A stretch of DNA of 64,000 bases. Origin: Alcaligenaceae bacterium CGII-47 (lineage in GTDB: Bacteria; Pseudomonadota; Gammaproteobacteria; Burkholderiales; Burkholderiaceae_B). A program made the position numbers and the translations under genes. The notes under the pieces were generated by a model. The model saw only the letters and a list, made by a program, of their open reading frames with translations, did not search any database and was not told the origin of the DNA. This document shows, in pieces, positions 1 to 7,645 of the stretch (its first letter is position 1; each line of letters begins with the position of its first letter). Location: NCBI GenBank assembly GCA_019166125.1, contig JAHTBO010000010.1, positions 1-64,000 of the forward strand, written 5' to 3'.

Positions 1-248
1 TTTAAAAGGTCGGGCCGGGGACGCCATCCATGCGGTGCTGTGCGCGGTGGGCTTTAATATGAAGTGGCTGCTGCGCATGATCGCCCGAAAGGGCGTTCTG
101 CCCTTCTTTTTGTCTCTTTTTTATGTCTTGATAATAGCTGGTGTGTCGCGCGAAGCCGAAGGGGCTGACTACCAAGGGGATTTTAATCGCCTCAGCGCGG
201 CTTAAATTTGACCGGAAGACGTCAAAATGAATTCTTCAGGTTCGACTA
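1..248 (+). mobile_element. Right end of an IS5-like insertion sequence (partial)
   Basis: The first ~250 bases hold the 3' end of a transposase gene followed by about 45 non-coding bases. The coding sequence of the neighbouring binding protein stops resembling its family at about position 248-252, which places the IS boundary there. The left end of the element lies outside the window. I could not identify the terminal inverted repeat or target duplication, because the other end is not visible. Confidence 0.7.
2..205 (+). CDS. IS5-family transposase, C-terminal fragment (runs in from the left)
   Basis: An open frame enters from the left edge and ends in TAA at 203-205. It encodes about 67 residues, beginning LKGRAGDAIHAVLCAVGFNM and continuing KWLLRMIARKG. 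This is the typical C-terminal part of IS5/IS1182-like DDE transposases, where a 'GDxxxAxLxAxGFNxxxLLR' stretch follows the last catalytic residue. The catalytic DDE residues themselves are upstream of the window. The gene is probably intact at this end. Its orientation is convergent with the truncated gene on the minus strand. Confidence 0.8.
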   Translation, partial: LKGRAGDAIHAVLCAVGFNMKWLLRMIARKGVLPFFLSLFYVLIIAGVSREAEGADYQGDFNRLSAA

Positions 249-1312
249 TGTACGCCCACGAGCTCGTGAGTAGAGACCAGGGCATCGCGCAGCGCCTCGC
301 GGAACTGCGGTGTACCCGGTTCGACCTGGGTCATTGCCCGCTGTGCAGCGTTGACGAAGAGCAGCCATGCATCAAAGGAATAAGCCGAGAAGGCATCAGT
401 CGGCACGGTGCCGTTGGCCTTTTCGTAGGCGGTGCGAAAGTCCATAGAGACCTTGCGTATGGGGTTGTCAGCCGGCAACTGCTCAGCCACAACAACCGGT
501 CCTGTAGGGGCGAGCAGGCCCTCTACGGAGGCGCGGCCGACGCGGACAAAGTCCGGGTTGATCAAGGCATGCATTCCGTAGAGTTTGCCTTTATAGCCCC
601 GGTCGGCCAGTGCCAGGTAGGGAAGCGCGCCGGGCGTGCCAGAGGTGCCGGTAATGACTGCGTCCGGGTTGAGCGCCACGATCTTGAGTATCTGGCCCGC
701 TACCGAGGCATCACCCCGGGCATAGCGCTCGTTGGATACAACCTTGATGTCGGCAGTTGGGGCGATCTTGATCAGTGCGTCATACACTTGGTCGCCCCAT
801 GCGTCAGAGTAACCGATGTAACCGACGGTCTTCACGCCGGTGTTTTTCATATGCTCGACTACAGCGCTAAGCATCAAGGGTGCAGGCTGCGGGACGGTGA
901 TCATCCACGACCCTTCTTCCCCGGGAAGGTTGGAGTTGGCAATAGAGATCAGCGGCGTTTTCATCTCGCGGGCCACGGCGGCGATTGCCAGTGAACCAGG
1001 CGTGCCTGCGGTGCCGATGATGACGTCAACCTTGTTCTCGTCGATCAACTTGCGCGCGTTGCGTGCAGAGGTCGTGGGGTCCGAGCCATCATCAAGCTGA
1101 AAGACTTCGATTTTGTGGCCATCGATCTCGCTTTGGTAGGCGACACCGGCCTTCAAGCCTTTTTCATAAGGGATTCCAAGCGATGAAACCGGCCCTGATA
1201 AGGAAGTGACAAAGCCGACTTTGAGGTCGGCGGCATAGACGCTGGATGTCGCCCAGGCGCTAAGGCCCAGAGCGATGCCAGCAATAACTCGGAAGCATTT
1301 CACGATTTTCAT
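236..1312 (-). CDS. Branched-chain-amino-acid-type ABC transporter substrate-binding protein, 3' end truncated by IS
   Basis: Periplasmic binding protein of the LivK/Leu-Ile-Val type (peripla_BP_6), presumably capturing the aromatic substrate of the operon. I start it at ATG 1312 (MKIVKCF, with AAGGA 6-7 nt upstream) rather than at the longer ORF start. This gives a signal peptide of about 27 residues ending in VYA-A. The mature chain opens 'DLKVGFVTSLSGPVSSLG', typical of the family. The protein has 358 residues, and the last recognisable family sequence is THELVGVH. The expected remaining ~40 residues are replaced by 'SRT' and a stop, exactly at the IS junction. It is the last gene of the minus-strand operon. 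The fold probably lacks its final strand and helix, so it may be non-functional. Confidence 0.8.
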   Translation of the reverse strand: MKIVKCFRVIAGIALGLSAWATSSVYAADLKVGFVTSLSGPVSSLGIPYEKGLKAGVAYQSEIDGHKIEVFQLDDGSDPTTSARNARKLIDENKVDVIIGTAGTPGSLAIAAVAREMKTPLISIANSNLPGEEGSWMITVPQPAPLMLSAVVEHMKNTGVKTVGYIGYSDAWGDQVYDALIKIAPTADIKVVSNERYARGDASVAGQILKIVALNPDAVITGTSGTPGALPYLALADRGYKGKLYGMHALINPDFVRVGRASVEGLLAPTGPVVVAEQLPADNPIRKVSMDFRTAYEKANGTVPTDAFSAYSFDAWLLFVNAAQRAMTQVEPGTPQFREALRDALVSTHELVGVHSRT

Positions 1313-1454
1313 GAGAGTCCTTTTAAGAAGCTGAACGAGGTCAAGGGGAATGGATGCGCTTGGCATGCGCGGTCAGCGGCATGAGTTATTAGCATCACTA
1401 ATGAATTACTTAGATATGAACTATCAGGGTAAAAAAACATGGAATCAGGCAGGC

Positions 1455-2267
1455 TTATGACCCGCTCTCCACCAGGGCCAGCACCCGTAACGGGCTGCCA
1501 CTGCCCTGGCTGATCTTTAGCGGCGGGCAGATCAATACCGCCCCAGTAGGTGGCAGTAAATCGAGATTGCACAGGCACTGCAGGCCGTAGCGCCCCGCAC
1601 CGTGCATGAAATAGTGACAAGGGTAGGGTGGGCGCAGGTGATAGCCTTGCCCTGCGTCCGTGCCGATGGCCTCGGATCCGAAACCCAGCACGTCGCGCTG
1701 CTCGACGAGAAAACGCACCGCCTCTGTGCCCGGGCCTGGTGTGTGCTGTCCCGTTTCGTCGAAATTCTGATAGGCCTCGGGATCCTGACGCTTGGACCAA
1801 TCCGTGCGCATCAGCACCCAGGCGCCGCGAGGGATGCGTCCATGGGCAGCTTCAAATTGCTCGATGTCCGCTACCGTCAGCAGATAGTCGGGGTTGGATT
1901 TTGCCTGCTCAGAGCAATCGATGACGCACGCTGCTGCCACAAAGTTTTGCACAGGAATTGTGTCGACGGAGTTGTTGGGCAGATCACGCCCCGTTATCCA
2001 GTGGATAGGTGCGTCGAAGTGCGTCCCGGTATGCTCCCCACAAGAAAAATTGTTCCAGTACCAGCCCGGACCGCGATCGTCGTACTTGGAGATCTCTTCG
2101 ATACGAAAAGACCAGCATTGCCCCATCTCTGGTGGCAAGGCAATCTGCGGGAAATCTGGCGTGAGTGTCTGGGTAAGATCGATCACGCGTACGCGGCCGG
2201 TGCCTAAGGCATTTGCCAAGCCGCTGAGCAGCTCGGCGACGGGTAGGGTGGAAGCGGGTTGGGTCAT
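1455..2267 (-). CDS. Cyclase family protein (kynurenine-formamidase-like metal hydrolase)
   Basis: 270-residue protein of the 'cyclase' family (PF04199), which includes kynurenine formamidase KynB and isatin hydrolase. The signature metal-binding motif HTGTHFDAPIH (HxGTHxDxPxH) is present at about residues 78-88. Members hydrolyse amide or lactam bonds using Mn/Zn. In an operon with indole-type enzymes, opening an oxindole/isatin-like ring or an N-formyl amide is a plausible role, by analogy with isatin hydrolase; that is inference. It lies 18 nt after the DUF35-SDR gene and 142 nt before the binding protein, so it is probably co-transcribed with the former. Confidence 0.85.
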   Translation of the reverse strand: MTQPASTLPVAELLSGLANALGTGRVRVIDLTQTLTPDFPQIALPPEMGQCWSFRIEEISKYDDRGPGWYWNNFSCGEHTGTHFDAPIHWITGRDLPNNSVDTIPVQNFVAAACVIDCSEQAKSNPDYLLTVADIEQFEAAHGRIPRGAWVLMRTDWSKRQDPEAYQNFDETGQHTPGPGTEAVRFLVEQRDVLGFGSEAIGTDAGQGYHLRPPYPCHYFMHGAGRYGLQCLCNLDLLPPTGAVLICPPLKISQGSGSPLRVLALVESGS

Positions 2268-2285
2268 TCTAAATTCCTTGGAAGA

Positions 2286-3539
2286 TCACTGGCCGTCGGC
2301 GGCCAGCTCGCGCTCGAGTACTTTTGGGTCTTCGCGCCAGCGCTCTAGCCATTCCTGAGCCACGTCACCCGGATAAATATCCTCGACGCCATCGCGCAGC
2401 GCCTTGATGATGGCATTGGCCAGCCCCGTCGGTGCCAGCTTTGGGGGTGGGGTGTGTTGGTTCCATTCATCGTCAATGGGCCCGGGAAAGCAATTGATGA
2501 CGCGGATCCCCGCTGGGCGCATCTCTGCGCGTAAGCATTGCGCCAGTGAATACGCCGCCGCCTTTGAGGCACTAAAGGTGCCGTGCGGTGGGAAGTTGGC
2601 GAGCGCATAGATCGATAGCAAGTTCACCCAGGCGGTGGCATGTGTCACGCCGTCGGCTGAGCGGCCTCTGAGCGCTGGGCCGAACTCCTGCGCTAAGCGC
2701 AGCAGGCCGAAGTAGTTGATGTCCATCTCGGCGCGTGCCATATCGGTACCGCGCCGCGCACTGATACCAAAGTTTCGGTGAACCTCGGCGTTATTGATGA
2801 CGATGTCGACCTTACCGCCGATCGCGCCAGCCAGCTCGGTGACTGAACGGCCGTCGCTCAGGTCCAGTGGCACCAACGCCACCTGGGGTAGCGCTGTCAG
2901 CTCGTCCAGTCCACCGAGCTTTTTCCATGGTTCCGCATGACCGACCCAGACGAGTTCGGCACCGGCCTTTACCAGCGCACGTACGATCGCCTGACCGACA
3001 GCGGTTTTACCGTCGGTCACCAGTGCCTTGCGGAACTTGGGGTCGCTGGTCATTTCTCTGAGCATTTTGTCATCAGCCATGTGAGGGCTCCCTTCGTATG
3101 GAAATCCGATCAATACGGCTTGTCCGCCGCGATCCAGACGCGCGCCTACCCGTACTCGTGTTGGGGCGTCGCCCACCTCTCCGTGCAGATGCACCATGAG
3201 GCTGGGTCCGGCATCCAGGCGTACCAGCCCCAGGCGCCAGGGCAGGCGCTCACGGAAAAACAGGTCGTTACTGTGATGCAGCGTCGTGCTGCTGAGCAGG
3301 TCGCCCTCGCCGCTTTGGGTGCGCCACACCAGGTGGGGGGATAGGCAGCGATGACAGGCCTCACGTGCGGGGTACTGTACGGTGCCGCACTCGACGCAGG
3401 TCTGTAATACAAAGCGGCCGTCGGCTGCGCCAGCGGTGATGCCCAGGGCCACGCGGCTACGCGCCCACGGTGGCAGGTTCATCTGACGTGTGCGCAGGAC
3501 GGGATTTTTGCGCTTGGGTTGCATCAGGGGCATGGTCAT
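2286..3539 (-). CDS. Zn-ribbon/OB-fold (DUF35) protein fused to a short-chain dehydrogenase-like domain
   Basis: 417 residues with two parts. Residues ~40-150 are a DUF35 acyl-CoA-binding OB-fold protein with a rubredoxin-like Zn ribbon (Cys48, Cys51, Cys62, Cys65). Residues ~168-417 have the SDR fold, with an NNA motif at 249-251 and Ser309. The SDR catalytic tyrosine is replaced by phenylalanine (GTFSASK, Phe322/Lys326), and the glycine-rich nucleotide motif is degenerate (TDGKTAVGQ). DUF35 proteins typically form a complex with the thiolase encoded next door. The start codon overlaps the thiolase stop by 4 nt (ATGA), fitting co-translation. The SDR half may be structural or have altered activity. 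Confidence 0.8.
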   Translation of the reverse strand: MTMPLMQPKRKNPVLRTRQMNLPPWARSRVALGITAGAADGRFVLQTCVECGTVQYPAREACHRCLSPHLVWRTQSGEGDLLSSTTLHHSNDLFFRERLPWRLGLVRLDAGPSLMVHLHGEVGDAPTRVRVGARLDRGGQAVLIGFPYEGSPHMADDKMLREMTSDPKFRKALVTDGKTAVGQAIVRALVKAGAELVWVGHAEPWKKLGGLDELTALPQVALVPLDLSDGRSVTELAGAIGGKVDIVINNAEVHRNFGISARRGTDMARAEMDINYFGLLRLAQEFGPALRGRSADGVTHATAWVNLLSIYALANFPPHGTFSASKAAAYSLAQCLRAEMRPAGIRVINCFPGPIDDEWNQHTPPPKLAPTGLANAIIKALRDGVEDIYPGDVAQEWLERWREDPKVLERELAADGQ

Positions 3540-4705
3540 GCCGGTCTTCCTAGAATCACCGCACCGCTACATAAGCCACGATCATAAGTGATCATGCCAA
3601 ACCCTGCGACCAAACCGAGTTGGGCGTTGGGTACGGCGCGTGTGTCGGCGGTATCGGTCAGCTGTCGGATGGCCTCGTTTAAACCCAGAAAGCTGCCTGC
3701 TGCACCCGCCTGGCCAGTCGAGAGTTGGCCGCCACTGGTGTTATTTGGAAAGCTGCCATCACTGGTGAGGGTATGAGATTGGACGAAGGCAGGCGCTTCA
3801 CCCTTCTCGCAGAAGCCCAGATCCTCAAACTGCATCATCACAATGACGGGATAGTCGTCGTAGGCCTGGATAAAGTCGATGTCAGCAGGCTTGGCGTCGG
3901 CCTGTGCATACAGATCATCGCGGTCCATGCGCCAGCCTCCGCGCACCATGATCGGATCCTCGGCATAAGCGTTGTGGCGCTCGATCGCACCGCGAATCAC
4001 CACATGGGGCAGACCCAGATCGCGTGCCCGCTCTTCGGTCATCACCAGAAATCCTTCGGCGCCGGCACAGGGCATCACGCAGTCAAATAGATGGATAGGA
4101 TCAGCAATTGGCCGCCCTGCCATGTATTCGTCGAGCGTCAGCGGCTTTTTGAACATGGCATTCGGATTACGTAGGGCATTGGTGCGTTGGGCCACTGCAA
4201 TGCGTCCGAAATCCTCGCGCTTGGCGCCAAAGGTGCGCATATAGTTTGCGGTGACCATCGCAAAGATGGAGTTCGGTCCGCCCGAACCATAGGGGTAAGT
4301 AGCGTCGCGTGCGAAGTGGCTGAAACTGCCCAGAGACTGACGAAATGAGTCGACGTGATTGGTGTCGGCCGCGACACACGCAACGACCTCGGCGTCGCCC
4401 GTCTGCACAGCGCGTGCGGCCCGGCGCAGGCACATCAAGCCCGCTGCCCCGCCCGTGGGCACGTGATCCAGCCAGCGTGGCGTCAGACCCAGGTGTTGTG
4501 TCACGCCGACAGCCGTGTCGGGCGCCAGAGAGAAGCTGCTCAGGCACAGGCCATCGATATCGTCTTTGACGAGCCCACTATCTTGAACCAGCGTGCGCAT
4601 CGCCTGGCCTAGAAACCAGTGTGCACCGCGCGTCGAATAGCGCTGGTAGGGCACAGTGACCGGTGTTGTCAGCGCGACGCCGTCATAGCTCATGCGCCGG
4701 CTCAT
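3536..4705 (-). CDS. Thiolase-like protein (SCP-x/archaeal thiolase family)
   Basis: 389 residues of thiolase superfamily sequence (for example HVPTGGAAGLMCLRRAARAV in the N-half and GGQLSTGQAGAAG in the C-half). The canonical N-terminal acylated cysteine is not at its usual place (GGAAG), and the usual GHP histidine is Gln. The C-terminal CxG cysteine is kept (RGLCSGAVIL). This is the variant found in thiolases that pair with DUF35 proteins. The expected role is C-C bond cleavage or formation on an acyl-CoA in the catabolic pathway. The start has a good SD (AGGAG). The stop overlaps the DUF35-SDR start, so the two are probably a complex. Confidence 0.8.
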   Translation of the reverse strand: MSRRMSYDGVALTTPVTVPYQRYSTRGAHWFLGQAMRTLVQDSGLVKDDIDGLCLSSFSLAPDTAVGVTQHLGLTPRWLDHVPTGGAAGLMCLRRAARAVQTGDAEVVACVAADTNHVDSFRQSLGSFSHFARDATYPYGSGGPNSIFAMVTANYMRTFGAKREDFGRIAVAQRTNALRNPNAMFKKPLTLDEYMAGRPIADPIHLFDCVMPCAGAEGFLVMTEERARDLGLPHVVIRGAIERHNAYAEDPIMVRGGWRMDRDDLYAQADAKPADIDFIQAYDDYPVIVMMQFEDLGFCEKGEAPAFVQSHTLTSDGSFPNNTSGGQLSTGQAGAAGSFLGLNEAIRQLTDTADTRAVPNAQLGLVAGFGMITYDRGLCSGAVILGRPA

Positions 4706-4721
4706 GAACGACTCCTGTTGA

Positions 4722-5243
4722 TCATCGTGCAGCCTCTGCTTGCAAACATTGACCGCCGACGTTCGTGCCTAACCGATGGTAGGCACGCTTGAAGTACGCC
4801 AGCCCGTCGCGAGAGTCGTCGTAGCGTACAGCCTTGATTTCACAATAGAAAATATGATGGGTGCCAACGTTTTGTGTTTGTACGATCGAGCAGTCGAAAC
4901 TGGCCAGTGCGCCGTCCAGGACGGGGGCGCCGGTGGCCAGCGTGCTCCAGGATGCCCGGGCAAAACGCTGCTCGCGGCTTAGCCCCCGAGTCGCAAAGGC
5001 GCGTGAAGCCTCCTCTTGATCAGCGCTCAGTACGTTCACGCACAGCACACCGTTCGCCCGTACCTTGGGTGCCAACTCTGAGGCGCTGTTCATGCAAACC
5101 AACAAGGTGGGTGGGCTGTCTGTCACGCTGCACACGGCCGAGGCGGTGAATCCGACGCGCTCTTCGGGCCCATCGGAGGTGATAACGCACACTGCGCTAC
5201 CCAGTAGCGCCATGCCGCTGCGGAACTCCTTGGTATCTGTCAT
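4722..5243 (-). CDS. Flavin reductase family protein (HpaC/RutF-like; IacG-type)
   Basis: 173-residue NAD(P)H:flavin oxidoreductase of the split-barrel FMN-binding family. Family sequence is seen at the N-terminus (FRSGMALLGSAVCVITSDG, then GFTASAVCSVTDSPP) and at the C-terminus (THHIFYCEIKAV, then LAYFKRAYH). Such proteins supply reduced flavin to a two-component monooxygenase. Here the likely partner is the acyl-CoA-dehydrogenase-fold oxygenase at 6421-7596 in the same operon. The equivalent in the indoleacetate iac cluster is IacG. The gap to the thiolase gene is 16 nt. A perfect GATATTAATATC palindrome (5244-5255) lies between its SD and start. Confidence 0.85.
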   Translation of the reverse strand: MTDTKEFRSGMALLGSAVCVITSDGPEERVGFTASAVCSVTDSPPTLLVCMNSASELAPKVRANGVLCVNVLSADQEEASRAFATRGLSREQRFARASWSTLATGAPVLDGALASFDCSIVQTQNVGTHHIFYCEIKAVRYDDSRDGLAYFKRAYHRLGTNVGGQCLQAEAAR

Positions 5244-5266
5244 GATATTAATATCCTTGGTGAGTG

Positions 5267-6007
5267 TTAGCGCATGTACAAGCCGCCGTTGACATCCCAG
5301 GTGGCGCCTGTGGTGAAATCCGCCTCAGGGCGCGCAAGTTGCACAACGAGCTCACCGATAAATTGCGCATTACCCAGATGGCGCACCGGGATGCCTGCGG
5401 TAAGCGCATCCAGGCGCTCACCCGACACCAGAGCATGAACCATCGGAGAGTCGATTGGCCCCGGCGCGATTGCATTGACCGTCACGCCGCGCGCTGCCAG
5501 CTCTTTGGCAAATACCTTGGTAAGGGTAATGATGGCGCCCTTAGAGGCAGCATAGTGTGCGCCGGTGGATGTACCACCGTTCTGCCCCGCCAGTGAAGTC
5601 ATATTGATGATGCGCCCATAGCCCGCCTCGGCCATGTGGGCGCCGAACACCTGGCAGCTAAAGAACGTGCCGCGCTGATTGACCGCAATGACGTCGTCGA
5701 ACTCCTCTTGGCTTATCTGCATGACCGGGGTGCTCTGGGTGATCGCAGCATTGTTAACGACCACATGCAGTGCACCCCAGCGTGCCTGCACGGCGGCCAG
5801 GGCGTCTTCGAAATCCGCCTTGTTTCGTGTATCCAGGGCGAGTCCCATCGCTGCGTCTTCGGTTGGATCCAGCTCGGCAGCAACCTTCTGGGCACCCTGC
5901 AGATTACGACCAGTCAGCGCCACCCGAAAGCCTGCGGCCAACAAGCGTTCGGCAATTGCGTAGCCCAGGCCCTGAGTGGCTCCGGTGACCAATGCGATGT
6001 GTTTCAT
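5267..6007 (-). CDS. SDR family NAD(P)-dependent oxidoreductase (FabG-like; IacE-type position)
   Basis: 246-residue classical short-chain dehydrogenase/reductase. It has the cofactor motif TGATQGLG near residue 8, the NNA motif, the catalytic Ser in NMTSLAG, and YAASK (Tyr and Lys of the active site). Substrate-side residues 'IAPGPIDSPM' follow. The ATG at 6007 is preferred over the TTG two codons upstream, because AAGGGG lies at SD distance. Its likely role is oxidising an alcohol or reducing a keto intermediate of the aromatic-acid pathway. An SDR (IacE) sits in a similar set in iac clusters. The specific substrate cannot be told from sequence. Confidence 0.85.
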   Translation of the reverse strand: MKHIALVTGATQGLGYAIAERLLAAGFRVALTGRNLQGAQKVAAELDPTEDAAMGLALDTRNKADFEDALAAVQARWGALHVVVNNAAITQSTPVMQISQEEFDDVIAVNQRGTFFSCQVFGAHMAEAGYGRIINMTSLAGQNGGTSTGAHYAASKGAIITLTKVFAKELAARGVTVNAIAPGPIDSPMVHALVSGERLDALTAGIPVRHLGNAQFIGELVVQLARPEADFTTGATWDVNGGLYMR

Positions 6008-6032
6008 GTCCAAGCCCCTTGTAAAATTTCTA

Positions 6033-6392
6033 TTAACTCTGGATCAGCAGTTCCCGGCCGACACGGGCTTCGACCTTGCCATATTTCCAGAGCTTGTAGG
6101 TACCATCCCCCACCGGTACGGTGCGAAATAGGTTGCAGGCGGCATGGACCGTGTCCAGGTCGGGGACATCCGCCATCAGGTAAGCCGTCCAGGGCCAGCT
6201 CGCTGACGGGCCGACCATGCTGCGATCGTCATCAAATGTGCCGATCAACTCGGTGCCCGGTAGCTCGACGATGCCGCGTAGCATCTGACCAAACGCAGCC
6301 CATACCTGCTTGGCTTCATCCGCTGTTGCATCAAAAAAATTCTGATTCACCCCAATACAGAACAGGACGCGTAGTTTGCTTGTGTCAGTCAT
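6033..6392 (-). CDS. Small conserved protein, IacB-like
   Basis: I start at ATG 6392 (AGGA upstream), giving 119 residues; a longer frame extends upstream into the monooxygenase gene without an SD. The protein opens MTDTSKLRVLFCIGVNQNFF and is Trp/Tyr-rich in the middle (SASWPWTAYLMADVPD). It ends with a predicted strand and helix, consistent with a small dimeric alpha/beta-barrel-type fold. By position (directly after the IacA-like gene) and size it fits IacB of indoleacetate clusters, a protein of unclear biochemical role. That assignment is inference from context and a vague sequence memory. No catalytic motif is visible. Confidence 0.6.
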   Translation of the reverse strand: MTDTSKLRVLFCIGVNQNFFDATADEAKQVWAAFGQMLRGIVELPGTELIGTFDDDRSMVGPSASWPWTAYLMADVPDLDTVHAACNLFRTVPVGDGTYKLWKYGKVEARVGRELLIQS

Positions 6393-6420
6393 AATGAAAT
6401 TTCCTTTGAAAATTGTTGGC

Positions 6421-7596
6421 TTACAGATAACCAGGTAACGGCGATTTGCCAAACAGCATGGCGCCTGCGCTTTGATAGGTGATATCGCCCATGAATGCGT
6501 GCTGGGTCACCGCCTGGGTGTCGTTGACGCAACGTGCCAGCGGGTGGTCGATATAGATGCCGTCCATGCCTGCGAGCATCTGGCAGGCGCGGGCAACCTG
6601 AGCCGCTGTACGGGTGGCATGCGTGGAGGACAGGCGCAATAAACTGGTTTGCTCGGGCGTGACCTCTCCTTGGGTCTGCAACTGATCCCAGGCCTGCTCC
6701 ATTGCCTCGTAAAAGAACGCACGGGCTGCGCGTAGTGCGGCGTCGGCCTTGGCGATCTCGAATTGTGTCAACGGTCGATCCGACATCATCGGTGCGCCTG
6801 TCACTGAGGGGCGCCCGCAGGCAATGTCGCGCAGGATGTCGATGGCGGCACGCGCCACACCCAGACCCACCACAGAGAGCACCTGTGTTGCAAAGGACAG
6901 AGAGGGGTAGCGAAAGAGTAAATCATCGATTTGTGGCTTGCCACCACGCACGAACGTCCAGTCCTCTGCGATGAATATTTCCTTATCGATGACCAGGTCG
7001 TGACTGCCCGTGGCAAGCAAACCCACGGTGTTCCAGGTTTCATCGATGTGTATGCGGTTGTCACGCGGCATCACAGCCATGCGCGGCAGGCCAAGCTTAT
7101 CGCCTTCGCGTGGCGCGATACCGACACCCAGGACGGTGGCACCGGTGCAGCCGCTGGAATACTTCCAGCGACCTTTGACCTGAAAGCCGCCGTCTGCCCG
7201 ATCCACCGGCTGCGGCGGAAATATACCACCTGCGAAGATCGGGTCGCACGATTGCGCAAAGATTTTTTCGATGGTTGCCGGTGGGAGGGCTGCCAAATAG
7301 AAAGGCCCCATGCCAAAGCTGGCTACCCAACCCGTCGACCCATCGGCTGCCGACAGCGCTTCGACCATCTCGCAAAATGCCATGGGCGAGCGCTCGTCAC
7401 CGCCGAACCGCTGGGGGACGAGCGCGCGGTAGACGCCAAGCTCGCGCAGGCGCGTTACAACATCTGCAGGTAGGCGGCGCTGGCGGTCGAACTCTCCGGT
7501 ACGCGCGCGCTCACGTACGTCCGCCAGGAGCGTCTGAAATGGCGTTGTTGCCAGCCATTGGCCAGCATGTGTATAGGTTTGGGTCTGAACAGTCAT
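6421..7596 (-). CDS. Acyl-CoA-dehydrogenase-fold flavin monooxygenase (IacA-like)
   Basis: 391 residues of group-D flavin monooxygenase/acyl-CoA dehydrogenase fold. Visible features are an N-terminal helical domain (RLRELGVYRALVPQRFGG), a central beta domain (GRWKYSSGCTGATVLGVG) and a C-terminal four-helix bundle ending in DITYQSAGAMLFGKSPLPGYL. The acyl-CoA dehydrogenase catalytic Glu is not evident. With a flavin reductase in the same operon, it is best read as a two-component hydroxylase like HsaA or IacA. IacA oxygenates indole-3-acetate; the true substrate here is unproven. Start ATG 7596 has GGAG at good spacing. The gap to iorB is 49 nt. Confidence 0.75.
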   Translation of the reverse strand: MTVQTQTYTHAGQWLATTPFQTLLADVRERARTGEFDRQRRLPADVVTRLRELGVYRALVPQRFGGDERSPMAFCEMVEALSAADGSTGWVASFGMGPFYLAALPPATIEKIFAQSCDPIFAGGIFPPQPVDRADGGFQVKGRWKYSSGCTGATVLGVGIAPREGDKLGLPRMAVMPRDNRIHIDETWNTVGLLATGSHDLVIDKEIFIAEDWTFVRGGKPQIDDLLFRYPSLSFATQVLSVVGLGVARAAIDILRDIACGRPSVTGAPMMSDRPLTQFEIAKADAALRAARAFFYEAMEQAWDQLQTQGEVTPEQTSLLRLSSTHATRTAAQVARACQMLAGMDGIYIDHPLARCVNDTQAVTQHAFMGDITYQSAGAMLFGKSPLPGYL

Positions 7597-7645
7597 TAAA
7601 TGCTCCGGGTATTTTTATGATTTGATGGTTGAAACATGCTCATCC

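Noticed and set aside
227-994. 255-residue plus-strand ORF over the binding-protein gene
   Set aside because: It is antisense to a gene with signal peptide, SD and family sequence; its translation shows no domain.
1388-1402. Palindrome ATTAG-N5-CTAAT upstream of the binding-protein gene as a MarR operator
   Set aside because: Too short to trust, and no matching full palindrome exists in the iorA-marR promoter region.
5636-6394. 252-residue plus-strand ORF across the SDR and IacB-like genes
   Set aside because: Crosses two well-supported minus-strand genes and lacks an SD and recognisable domains.
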